From: Wuchereria bancrofti
Lineage: Eukaryota; Nematoda; Chromadorea; Rhabditida; Onchocercidae
DNA length: 56,361 nucleotides
Reading direction: 5' to 3'
Assembly (NCBI GenBank): GCA_005281725.1
Contig: SSBO01000012.1
Coordinates: forward strand, 23,597,149 to 23,653,509
Below are positions 25,367 through 37,070 of this stretch, piece by piece. The notes under the pieces are model-generated. The model did no database searches. It was not told the DNA's origin and worked only from the letters and a program-made list of their open reading frames with translations. Position 1 is the stretch's first letter. Each line of letters begins with the position of its first letter. Both the position numbers and the translations under genes were made by a program.

Positions 25367-25882
25367 TAATAATGATTAAAATGCAATATTTAGGAGCAAC
25401 AACAAATAATATAGCACTGCATGAATATACTAGGAATGATGATTAAACATCCAATAATTTCAATTAACAAATAAATTTAGTGAAATTAAGAATTTAATAC
25501 AAAGTTATTTCGATAACTTTCAAATTAGAAAAGAAAAAGAAGAGTGAAACGATGAAAAAAAGAAAAAAAAAAGGAAGTTAAAGTTAAATAATCAGTGCAA
25601 AAAAAAATAATTTTTTGAAGAATTGGATTTGAATTCCAATTAATGGCAATTATTGAAAGAAAGGAAAAAATTAATTTGAATGTTTCTAATGAATGGTTAA
25701 TATTCGAAATAAATAAATGAAAATGAATAATAATTATGCGCTAATGATGTCATAAAATTTTAGCGATAAAGATAGAAATAGCAAAATTAAATTTAGCTTA
25801 TATTCATGTACTTTTTTTCTTTCTTGAACTTTTTTTTTTCTACTTCATATTTAATTTTATTATTCATTTCATATTCCTTTTT

Positions 25883-25923
<41 letters not shown>

Positions 25924-26922
25924 GTTTTTTAGTTGAGAGCAATAAAAAAAGAAAATACTAATTTTTTTTTTTTTTTTTGTAAAAATAGCAAAATAATTAT
26001 GATGTCAGAATAACAAATATTTATGATAACAAAATGATAAGTTAATTATTATCACTACGAATGTGGCAGCACTAGCTAACATCTACAGGTAAATCTATCT
26101 AGCATTGAATTCTTTTTTCTATTGATGAACAGGAAGCAGTAGGAAATTTTTGAATTTAACAAACATATATAATTTGTTTTAGTTTTAAAATTTTAATTTT
26201 TATTTTTTCATAAGCTTATGTTTTTACAATTTAAAATTAAACTAATCATTAATTGAGAATGAATACATTATTGTTTTTCAGTTTTATCAATTTAAATCTT
26301 ATCATTTAATTGATAATTTTTCGAAATGAACAATTGAAATAATCCGGAATTTTCATTTAAAATGAATGAAGCAAAGTTGAAAACATCAAATATTGATAAT
26401 TTTATTTAACTAATGAAAATTTACCTGAATAACGATGATTTCTAATTCAATTCATTGCTAAACATTCATTTTCATAAATTTCAATTAGCATTTTATTTGT
26501 CAAATATCTCGTTATGACTACTTCTAAGTCGAAGTGATATAAGAAAATTCAAGCAATGTAAACGATATTGCGGTAAAATGGTGACCGTTAATAATGGATT
26601 CAAAATCTGAAAAAGTACAAAATACACTAATAAATATTGCCACCTGCTGATGATAACTTATTTAACAAGATTTAAATGTTCAAAATAAAATAAATTTAAA
26701 TATCATTTATTGTTTAAGAAAAGATAATATTTTGTTGTCACACATAATATAATAATATAATCTGCTTGACAATAAGTATTTCATTGAAATTTTTTAAATT
26801 ATTTTAGATTTTTAAAAAATTAAATTTTTTTAAAATATTTTGGCTAATTGTATTATATTAATTAGATTGATAAATTAGTTACTGCAAGCATAAATATAAT
26901 TAAATTTAATTGTTTCTAATAT
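24536..26922. other. Intergenic region, convergent gene ends
   Basis: Lies between the 3' end of the Ly6-like gene and the 3' end of the minus-strand receptor gene. It contains very long A and T runs (about 25336-25364 and 25887-25921) and two copies of a TTCCGGAATTCT-type sequence 27 bp apart (25089 and 25116). No coding exon seen. Confidence 0.5.
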
Positions 26923-29610
26923 CTATTTCCTGATTATCTCATTAATTATGCATACCGGATTTAGATCCATCGCATAGTAGGTGAGTACACTGATAAAAAC
27001 ACTACCGCATGTTCTTATCACAGTATCCTTATCAATGATTGTCCTGTAGAGTGTCACCAAACGATACGGTGTTAGCGTTAAAATAGTGAAAAAAGTTGAA
27101 ATAAAAATGAAATAAAATGTACGCATTCCAGATTTCATAGCGTTATTTTTCTTGCATATACCATTTGCTGTGTATAATTTTTGCTCTAAAAATTGAACTA
27201 ATTAATTAATAATTCATAATTATCAAATTGATTACTACAATTATCATGATCAATGATCAATATGATAATTTTTATGATTTCGAATATAATATCATAACAA
27301 TTAATCAAACTTATCCTAATATTACTTTACTTTTTAGATTTAAAAAATTGACAATAGTTAAACGTTAAAAATGCCAAAATGAGAAATTGTTTAATAACAA
27401 TTAAAATATATTCAAAAAATTAGAGAAAAGATAAAATAAAATTTAAGATGAAATTTTTACATTTTAAAATTAACATTTTAACACATTCGTTTTGTTTGCA
27501 TTTGAAATTTATACAAAAAAACATTAAATGTAATTAATTTAATCTTTAATAATTCCATTCAATATTTATTTTAAATGTTATTATTCATTTCAAATTAATA
27601 TTTACACAAATGATTAACAATTTTACCTTCAGCAATTTGTTTCCTATGAATGCTAACAATTCGTAATAGATATAGCGCAACTATAAAAGATGATAAAGCC
27701 GGAAATGCGGAAACAAAAAATGTAAAAAATAAATACATTAATGGACCATAACGATTATTATCCGTTGTAAGTCGTTCACAATTATAGCGACAAATTAATG
27801 CTCGAGTATGAAATGCTAAATAGATAAAGATGACACTAAGAAACCAAGTAGCAAATGCCATCAAATATGCTCGATTTCGTGTCACCAATTCTGAGTACCT
27901 TAAAATAATTTCAAGTATTATAAAAAATAAACAAAAAGAAATCTTTTTTTTTTCGATGGAAAATGTATTTGTTGTTATTATATAAACAAATAATCTGAAT
28001 TATCTAATCAATGATATTTCAACATTAATGCTAAAATTAGATTTGTTTTTTATCAAAATTTTCCTATAAGTTTTTAATTTAATAGTACTAATTAAATAAT
28101 CTCTCGTGCTTAATTATAGCTAATGAAGTACAAATTAACTTTTAATGATTACAGTAGTAAATAGCTGTTATTGTTATTAATCATAATCATTAATATCTCA
28201 AATCTAGAAAGATTAATTATGAAAAAGAATTGTTTGTTAAATATAATTTAAAATAATTATCACCGAAAACTAATTCTAATTGAAACTAATTTTCTTTGAT
28301 TATAACTGTCTAAATTTTAGCTTTAAATTGAACATTTAATTTCATTTAAAACAAAAAAAAAAAAAAAAAAAAAAGACGAAACCTTAAAGGAAATTTGAAA
28401 AAAATGAGTTTTTCAACATTTAAAAGCACCAAATTTAATCCAGAAACAGAAGTACCAAGCCAAAGAAGAAAGTGCATCATTAAATTAATATGATAAGGAA
28501 ATTGCAATTTAATCGTATCAATATCTATCAAAAATTCCATTGGTAATGCAATACCTGAAAATATGCAGTAGAAAAAAAAAAATAATGTTATAAGAAAAAT
28601 TTTTCAAATTTATCACTATTAAAATTAAAAAAAAAAAAAAGAAAAACGAATTTTTTTATAAGATTAATTTATGATTAAATAATTGATAATTTTTCCTGAT
28701 AATTTTGTAATCGTAAAAGAAATAAATTACATTAAAAAATTACTTACCAGTTAATAGAAGATCAGCTAAAGTCATATTGAATAAAAAAATATGCATGCAG
28801 CATTCACTTGCATGTTTACGAATATATCGTAATGCATTAATGATAACAATCATTTGAAGTGATACTGATAAGAAACACATAACAAATAACACATGCATAA
28901 TAATTGCATTAGCATTTGTTATTGTTATCTCATTAACTACCTGTATAAAATTAAATAAAATTATTATCCATTGATTATTATCATTATTTATTATTATTTT
29001 AAAATTTAAAAAAGTTTAAAATTTCCTCAAATTTTCAAAATTATGCATATATTTTTTTTTTAATCGCAATTTTTCATATCATTCATTTACTATTATAATG
29101 AAACTAATTTTCCTTTTTTTTTTTTATCTCTAATGAAATTCTATTAATGTTTCAAGATATTTTAAAGTAAAACGATAAGATGAAATAATATGAAAGAATA
29201 AATTTAATTTAGTGACAGAAAAAGAATTGCAATATTGGAAAAAAGATAATACTTTTTAAGATAAAAATTTTTTTTTGCCTGAAAATTACTGTAAAGAATA
29301 GGAAAAAAAGACAAAAAATTCATTAAAATTTAATCAAAATGTTGAATTGAAAAATTTTTATTTGTAACTTTAGTTTTTATTATAATTTCTTCATTGATAG
29401 TTTTTCATTATTTCAAAGTTAGAAGTAAAAAATTAATAAAATTATGTTTTAGTTTATCTAAATGAAACTCAATAATTTAAGTAAATTTTATTGAAATTCT
29501 TCTTATGTAACTTATCAGTACTATTGATGATAATTTTGTAAAAAAAAAAAAATTTAACTTACTTCAGATTCAATACATTGTTTAATAGCAGTATTATTAT
29601 TGCTAGACAT
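26923..29610 (-). CDS. Seven-transmembrane receptor (rhodopsin-like GPCR), nematode type
   Basis: Five minus-strand exons join in phase: 29563-29610, 28748-28940, 28383-28554, 27627-27898 and 26923-27167, giving 309 residues. The start MSSNNNT has N-glycosylation potential. Hydrophobic helices fall at about 28-52, 64-87, 103-127, 147-167, 190-216, 244-262 and 282-306. TM2 carries LADLLL, TM4 has a central Trp (FATWFL), and TM7 carries DLNPVCII, a form of NPxxY lacking the Tyr. At the end of TM3, where DRY is expected, the sequence is NVEKLIFFKFPLRY. There is no cysteine at the top of TM3, so the usual TM3-loop 2 disulfide is unlikely, although loop 2 has two cysteines (174, 178). The C-terminal tail is very short. 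Probably a chemosensory or peptide receptor; the ligand is unknown. Confidence 0.8.
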
Positions 29611-31566
29611 ATTTTATTGCTTGTTAATAATTATCATTTAGTTGCTATACCAAATTGTTATTTGTTATGATATGATAACAGCTAATCATATTATCATTCA
29701 TTAATATCGTTATCACTGATATTGCATAAACTAAAATATATGCAACAGATTAGAAAAATGATAACGATAACCAGTGATAACGACGACGATAAGATAATGA
29801 TAATTCATGATATACGTTACAAATGTATCAAATTTAAATAAAGCACAAAAGTTTTTTAAATTAATTTTTTGAAATTCTTCTTGGTCAGCCTTTCATCATT
29901 ATTTATAATAAGTTTGGAGAAAAAAAATCTAAAAAAATTTGAATGAATGTAATTTTATCAATTTAAAAATGAAATTGATTGAAAATAAATTCTCGTTTCA
30001 TTTTTTTTTCTGCGAAATTAAATGTGAAGAATTTTTGGAAATAAATTAGAGCAAAAATATTGTAAACATTGTTTATATCTGATGAATTTCCTTTTTTTTT
30101 TTCTTTTTTTTCAATTATTATTAAAAAAGCTATTTGTTTAGAGAGAAAGAGAGAGGGAGAGAGAGAGAGATTTTCAACAATAAAATTTAATTCAATTTTT
30201 TCTTCATTTTTATTTGTTAAAAAAAAGAAGTATGGGATTAAAAACATTTAAGCGATGGAAGAATTACTTATTTGATCGTATAGGTAGAACCAAAGATTGC
30301 TATATAAGAGTGAAAAATTATTTGAAAATAGATTTCAACAGTTATTTTTTTTTCTCTCTCTCTCTCTCTCCCTCTTTCTTCCCTCTCTTTTACTTTCCGT
30401 ACGAATAATTATTTAGTCATAATAAAATAATTTCTATTTTCTTTTTTCCCACTCAAAATTCAATAACAGATAAGGAAGTAATACTATAATTAATATTGAA
30501 AAATTCATTTAAATTTTAAAAACAAAAAAAAAGAAAAAACTATTTTTCTCTTAAAAAAAAATTGTGAGAAAGCAAAAAGTAATAGAAAACTACTAAAGTA
30601 ATAGTTTCATTTTTCCACTTTTTTTTTCTTTTTCTTTTACTAATGATGTATAAAACAAAATTAAAATTTTCACACACAAAAAGAAGTAAACGAAAAAAAA
30701 ATACAATAAACTTAATAACTCTTAAAAATCTAAATTAAAGAAAAAAGAATTGAAATGATTCTGAGAGAATGGAACGAGAGAATAACTGATGTAAAAATGT
30801 GGAAAGGAAATCAAATGATAAAAAATAATTAATAAACATTTTTTTTTTCTTAGAAATTTGTGAAGAATAAAGAATATAACCATAAGACTAAAATAAATAT
30901 TAAATTTTGATCGGTTATTTACGAAATTTTCAAATTTTAAAAAGTAAATCCTTACTAGTAAAAATTAGTACGATTGTAATAATATTATAAGCATACTTTT
31001 TTCTCCTTTTTATTTTTAATTAAAAAATAATTGACAAAAAAAAAAATTTTTTTTTTAAAGAATTTTTCTCGTCGGAAAAAAAAATTAAATTGAATTTGAA
31101 ATTTATGAATATTCTTAAAATGAAAAGAAGAAAATGTGCAATAAATTGTAGTACTAAAATAATAGTGGTAATAATCGGAGAATAACAGTTGCTGTTATTT
31201 TAACAAAAAATAAAACTAATTAATTTTCATCGAGCTTAAAAATAATTAAGGTAAAGGTATGAGATAATAAATGAATTGGTGGAAAAAGGAAAAAACGAAA
31301 AAGAAAGGTATTTATTTCATTTTGTTTTCTTTTTTTTCCTGAAAAATTATTTTTCTTTTCATCTATTTATTTGTTTGTTTAGATATTTCTTTATCTTTCT
31401 TCACATTACCAAAATAAATAGACTTTTTATTGAATTTATAATCGATTCTCTAACATTCCCCTCGAGTAAAAGAGCTAATTTGTCGCATGGATAAAATAAA
31501 TTAAAATGTTTACATTTTGTGATAGAAAATGTGTTTTTAACATTAACAAACAACACAATGTAACTT
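29611..31566. other. Gene-free AT-rich stretch
   Basis: Upstream of the receptor gene. It contains GA and CT microsatellites (about 30141-30171 and 30353-30388) and many homopolymer runs. Short open frames here are built from these runs and are not credible genes. Confidence 0.55.
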
Positions 31567-32396
31567 TTTTTTTTTTTTTACTTTCATAGTAATTTAATTT
31601 AAGGAATTTCGCTTTCTTATTTTAATTTAAGAAAAAGCTGCTAAAATATTATCACACTTCTCTATTAATTAGCAATTATTAATTACTTTATGCAAATAAC
31701 ACATTCTGTCGTTCATCCAATTAATCATTTTCCATTATTATTTCATATTTTTAATGAATTCATATAAAATAGAAAAAGATTGTATGCTAATTTGAGATTG
31801 CTAACAATTATCTCATATCAGCTAATCATTTATCAGTTGATAATTTGTTTTAAAAAAATTTTTCGCACTAATAAAATCACTAAAATGTATTTCTCATAAC
31901 GAATAATTAGCTTAATTTTGCAGACAACAAAAAAGAGAAAAAAAAAAATGAAATAAACTTTTTTTTTAAATTCTTAAGTATTCCTCAAAGAAATTTATTC
32001 ACTTGTTTTTCATCCATTTTTAATATTTATCATTAATTATTGTAAATTGATAAAATAAAATTAAATGAAAAAATGAATATTTTTTTTAAGTGAAATATTG
32101 GACAAATAGAGGTAATACTAAATTTAAATGTATCTTTTTCAAAAATCACTCAACCAATTGCTCGTTTATTTTAAAATCTGTAATTTTGGCTTTCTTAAAA
32201 GAAAAAAATTTTATTATTTTTTTCATTTTCAAATTTTTATTGAATATTTATGAAAAAAGCGAGAGAGAGGGATAGAGAGAATTGAGAAAATTATGGATAC
32301 ATTTTCATAAAATCATTGTCAGAAAGTAATTATTACCTATTGTTAAAAGTATTACTTAGCTAATGATTGCTTCATTCAGCAAAAAAAAAAAAAAAA
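31567..32396 (+). repeat. First copy of an 831-bp exact direct duplication
   Basis: Read line by line, this segment matches 32398-33227 without a visible difference. ACTTTCATAG occurs at 31580 and again at 32411, and a 61-codon chance frame recurs at 32090 and 32921. It ends in a poly-A run that abuts a single N. Confidence 0.9.
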
Positions 32397-32397
32397 N
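32397..32397. other. Single unknown base (N): likely contig join
   Basis: The only N seen in the window. It sits exactly between the two identical 831-bp copies, at a poly-A/poly-T junction. This is what results when two contigs with overlapping ends are placed side by side instead of merged. Confidence 0.85.
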
Positions 32398-33227
32398 TTT
32401 TTTTTTTTTTACTTTCATAGTAATTTAATTTAAGGAATTTCGCTTTCTTATTTTAATTTAAGAAAAAGCTGCTAAAATATTATCACACTTCTCTATTAAT
32501 TAGCAATTATTAATTACTTTATGCAAATAACACATTCTGTCGTTCATCCAATTAATCATTTTCCATTATTATTTCATATTTTTAATGAATTCATATAAAA
32601 TAGAAAAAGATTGTATGCTAATTTGAGATTGCTAACAATTATCTCATATCAGCTAATCATTTATCAGTTGATAATTTGTTTTAAAAAAATTTTTCGCACT
32701 AATAAAATCACTAAAATGTATTTCTCATAACGAATAATTAGCTTAATTTTGCAGACAACAAAAAAGAGAAAAAAAAAAATGAAATAAACTTTTTTTTTAA
32801 ATTCTTAAGTATTCCTCAAAGAAATTTATTCACTTGTTTTTCATCCATTTTTAATATTTATCATTAATTATTGTAAATTGATAAAATAAAATTAAATGAA
32901 AAAATGAATATTTTTTTTAAGTGAAATATTGGACAAATAGAGGTAATACTAAATTTAAATGTATCTTTTTCAAAAATCACTCAACCAATTGCTCGTTTAT
33001 TTTAAAATCTGTAATTTTGGCTTTCTTAAAAGAAAAAAATTTTATTATTTTTTTCATTTTCAAATTTTTATTGAATATTTATGAAAAAAGCGAGAGAGAG
33101 GGATAGAGAGAATTGAGAAAATTATGGATACATTTTCATAAAATCATTGTCAGAAAGTAATTATTACCTATTGTTAAAAGTATTACTTAGCTAATGATTG
33201 CTTCATTCAGCAAAAAAAAAAAAAAAA
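32398..33227 (+). repeat. Second copy of the 831-bp exact direct duplication
   Basis: Identical by eye to the copy ending at 32396. Its start matches an internal position of that copy, after a poly-T run, and it continues into unique sequence at about 33228. Probably the true single-copy sequence counted twice. Confidence 0.9.
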
Positions 33228-36123
33228 ATTTTTCATTTAATTTTCAAATAGAAATTTAATAAGTATTTTGTGAAGAGTAAAAAATAAATGATAGTAATGG
33301 GATGAACTAGCGCTATTTATTAATGTTTTTTTTTTTCTTTTTTTTCATACGATCATTTCATTCAGATGGAATTTCCAAAGTTAGAATCGTTGAGTATAAA
33401 TTTAAAGTAAAAAAAAAAAAAAAACCATCAAATATAATTTTCAAAACTAGAATCATCAACTAAAATTTTATATAGTTCGAATTATTATGTATAAGTGAAA
33501 ATTTGAAAATAAAATATAAAAAATGTTGAAAAAAAAAAAATTATTTTTCTATTAATTTATCATCTGAAATATCAGCAATTATCATTGTAATATGTGAATG
33601 AATGTGAATATTATCACTAATAATAATTGAATTAATTTTATTTATTTAGCTTGAAAAAAAATTTAATAATTTTAAATAAAAATATATAATAACATTTTTG
33701 TTTTTATAAATATTTAAATATTATCTTATTACAAATATAAAATGAAGATAATTGTTATCATTAATTAAAGAATTTTCATAATTAGTGTAAAAAAAAAAAA
33801 AACTGACAATCAAACAATGATTTTTTCTGTGATGAATGACAGTTATGACAGAATGAAAATAATCTTTTCAAATTTAAACATATCAACGAAATGTTTTTAT
33901 ATGATAATAACAAATTAAATAAGGGAGGGAAAGAGAGAGAGAGACAGGGAGAGAAACAATGAGTGAAAGGAAGAAAAAGTTACAAATTCTGGAAAAATCA
34001 TCAACTGATGAGCAAATATGAATGAATTGTGAGTTGATTTATTAAAATTTTTTGCATGAAATTGAAATTCCGGAATTGTAAAGTTTAACGTAAAATTATG
34101 ATCAAAAATTATGATCAACAATAAACATATTGCATTTCTCTCTCTCTCTCTCTCTCTCTCTCTTCTAACTTTATTTATTCTTTCATTTTTTTTCTGATCT
34201 TACATAAAACTACAAAAAAAAAAAATTTTAATTTGCGATTTTTCTTTTTTTTTTGTCCAAAAATTTTTTTCTTTATTTTTGATAAATACTGATTTTGACA
34301 AATTTTAAAATTCAGCTTAATAAAAGCTTAGAATTTGCTAACAAAATATCTTTTATAAAAGCTGTGTGAGAAATTTATTAGCATTTTAATATGCAAACGA
34401 GAATAAGTAGAGAAAAATAAAAAGAAAAAAATTTATAAAAATTTCGGTGAAAAAAAAATTATTGAAATTATGTAACATTCATTATTGTAGTAATTTTATT
34501 ATTTATTTACGTCATCGCTAACAAACATTGACTAAGCAAATTATAAAAATTTATTTTATAAATTTATCAATTTTTTTCATTTGTTTTTTTCTTTTTTGCA
34601 GTTATATAATTTTGCATTGATAAATGATTAAAATTCATTTCTCTTTTTTTTTTGCCTTTGAATCAATGAAAATTTATAAAATTTTTTGCGCAAAAGACAT
34701 TTTTAGCAAAATTGTAGACATCAATTCTTTTTTTTTTTTTTTTCATTCTTCAAATCAAATCACATCCAACTATCTTTTTTTTTTTCTTTACATTAATAGT
34801 TTCCGAATTCATCATCTAAAGCTTCTTAGAAATGCTTCTTTTTTTTTCGTCAGTAGAAAATTTCTAGTTGATTGTGTAATTTGACAGAAAAAAAAAAAGT
34901 AAATAAATAAATAAGTGATGAGACGAAATAAAATTTGATGAAAGGAAAAGTATTCACAAAATGCTGATAAAACAGTAATTATTAAATTTCGCGAAAAAAT
35001 TTGTTATGCACACAGCTAAATCGTTTGCAAGAAAGAAATTTAATTATTGCTAATTTACCAAATAGAAAAAAGTTGTAATAAAAATAAAACTGGAAATAAT
35101 TGTAAATTATTGTGTAATTTTATGAAAAACAAAAAAAAAAATGAATATTTATATTTGCTTATGCTAAAAAAAAAACACTTAATTAAAGTATAAATAATTA
35201 GTGTAAATTAATTAACATTGTCGTTGAAAAAACTCAATTTGAATATATTTAATTTCAATGTGTTTATGAATTTGTATTGAATGATTATTTATAAAAATTG
35301 AATTATTGTGTGGCTAAAAAAGGGAATTTATAAGAAATATTTGTTAATTGTTAATTATTATTGTAATTTAATAATTAAAATCAGTATGACAAAAAAAAAT
35401 GCAACTGTAAGTAATTTGTTAATTTATTGATATTTAATATTCGATGTCACCTGATTTAATAAATAAACAATCATTGATGACAAAAGTTTATTTGCGAAAA
35501 TTTTCACTCTTTCACAAGCTCTCTTTCTCTCTTCCCATTATTCAGTTCGTTTATTCAAAGTGTAAAAGAAAATTGTTTTAAAAATTGAATTGATAACAAA
35601 ATGTCAAAGGTTGCAATTCTGATCGCTAAAATAGATTAATTTAAATATATTATTAGATAATGACACTAATTTAAAAAAAATAAAAAACTAAAAAAGCATA
35701 ATTTTGTCAGTGAAATTATTATTTCTAAAATTTAGTTTTCTTAGCAAATGAAATTTTACTGAAGTGATAAATTGATGTCATTTTTTGTAATTTGTAATTG
35801 TTACTAAAATTACTGCGAACTATTGCAGCTATCAATCATTTCATTGTTTTTTTTTTTGAATTTTAAATTTCATTCATTAGTTTCAATTTTGTGTAAACTA
35901 TTGGAACAGTTTGTATGATAAGATACTTCTAATCATATCTTTGTTATTTATTTATTTATTTTTATCCTTCTTTTTTGTTCTTTTTAAAGTAAAGATCTTT
36001 TGAGTAAGTGAAAATTCATTCAAATCAATGCATTATTGAAAGAAAAAAAAGATTCTAAAAAGGAATAAATAAACAATAATGATTTAAGGCTGATAATTAA
36101 TGTAAACTTATTGCATGAATAGC
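33228..36123. other. Gene-free AT-rich stretch
   Basis: No coding exon found on either strand. GA/CT microsatellites lie at about 33929-33956 and 34137-34162. Confidence 0.5.
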
Positions 36124-37070
36124 ATAAGCATGCATTTCATACTAGTATAAGCATGCATGTCATGCTAGTATAGGCATGCATTTCATGGTAATATAAGCAT
36201 GCATGTTACACTAGTATAAGCATGCGTTTCATAGTAATATAAGCATGCATGTTACACTAGTATAAGCATGCGTTTCATAGTAATATAAGCATGCATGTTA
36301 CACTAGTATAAGCATGCGTTTCATAGTAATATAAGCATGCATGTTACACTAGTATAAGCATGCGTTTCATAGTAATATAAGCATGCATGTTACACTAGTA
36401 TAAGCATGCATTTTATAGTAATATAAGCATGCATATCATGCTAGTATAAGCATGCATTTCATAGTAATATAAGCATGCATGTTACACTAGTATAAGCATG
36501 CATGTTATACTAGTACAAACATGCATGTTATGCTAGTATAAGCATGCATGTTATGCTAATACAAGCATGCATGTTATGCTAATACAAGCATGCATGTTAT
36601 GCTAGTATAAGCATGCATGTTATACTAGTACAAACATGCATGTTATGCTAGTATAAGCATGCATGTTATACTAGTACAAACATGCATGTTATGCTAGTAT
36701 AAGCATGCATGTTATACTAATACAAGCATGCATGTTATGCCAGTATAAGCATGCATGTTATACTAGTACAAGCATGCATGTTATGCTAGTATAAGCATGC
36801 ATGTTATACTAATACAAGCATGCATGTTATGCTAGTATAAGCATGCATGTTATACTAATACAAGCATGCATGTTATGCTAGTATAAGCATGCATGTTATA
36901 CTAATACAAGCATGCATGTTATGCTAGTATAAGCATGCATGTTATACTAATACAAGCATGCATGTTATGCTAGTATAAGCATGCATGTTATACTAATACA
37001 AGCATGCATGTTATGCTAATACAAGCATGCATGTTATGCTAGTACAAGCATGCATGTTATGCTAGTATAA
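36124..37070. repeat. 23-bp palindrome-rich tandem array, about 41 copies
   Basis: Each unit follows the pattern AAGCATGCATGTTAT plus GCTAGTAT, with GCATGC palindromes and often ACTAGT. In the left part (about 36150-36480) two variant units alternate, TTCATAGTAATAT-type and GTTACACTAGTAT-type. This gives a 46-bp higher-order period. The right part is made mainly of GTTATGCTAGTAT and GTTATACTAATAC variants. The length of about 944 bp divided by 23 gives 41 units. No coding frame and no similarity to a known element that I recognise. Confidence 0.95.

Noticed and set aside
30353..30388. CT and GA microsatellites as functional GAGA-type elements
   Set aside because: Such runs occur at many places in the window with no consistent position relative to genes; treated as simple repeats.
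32090..33106. Two identical 61-codon frames that look like a duplicated small gene
   Set aside because: They are the same chance frame inside the 831-bp duplicated segment, rich in poly-T-encoded Phe, with no gene-like features.
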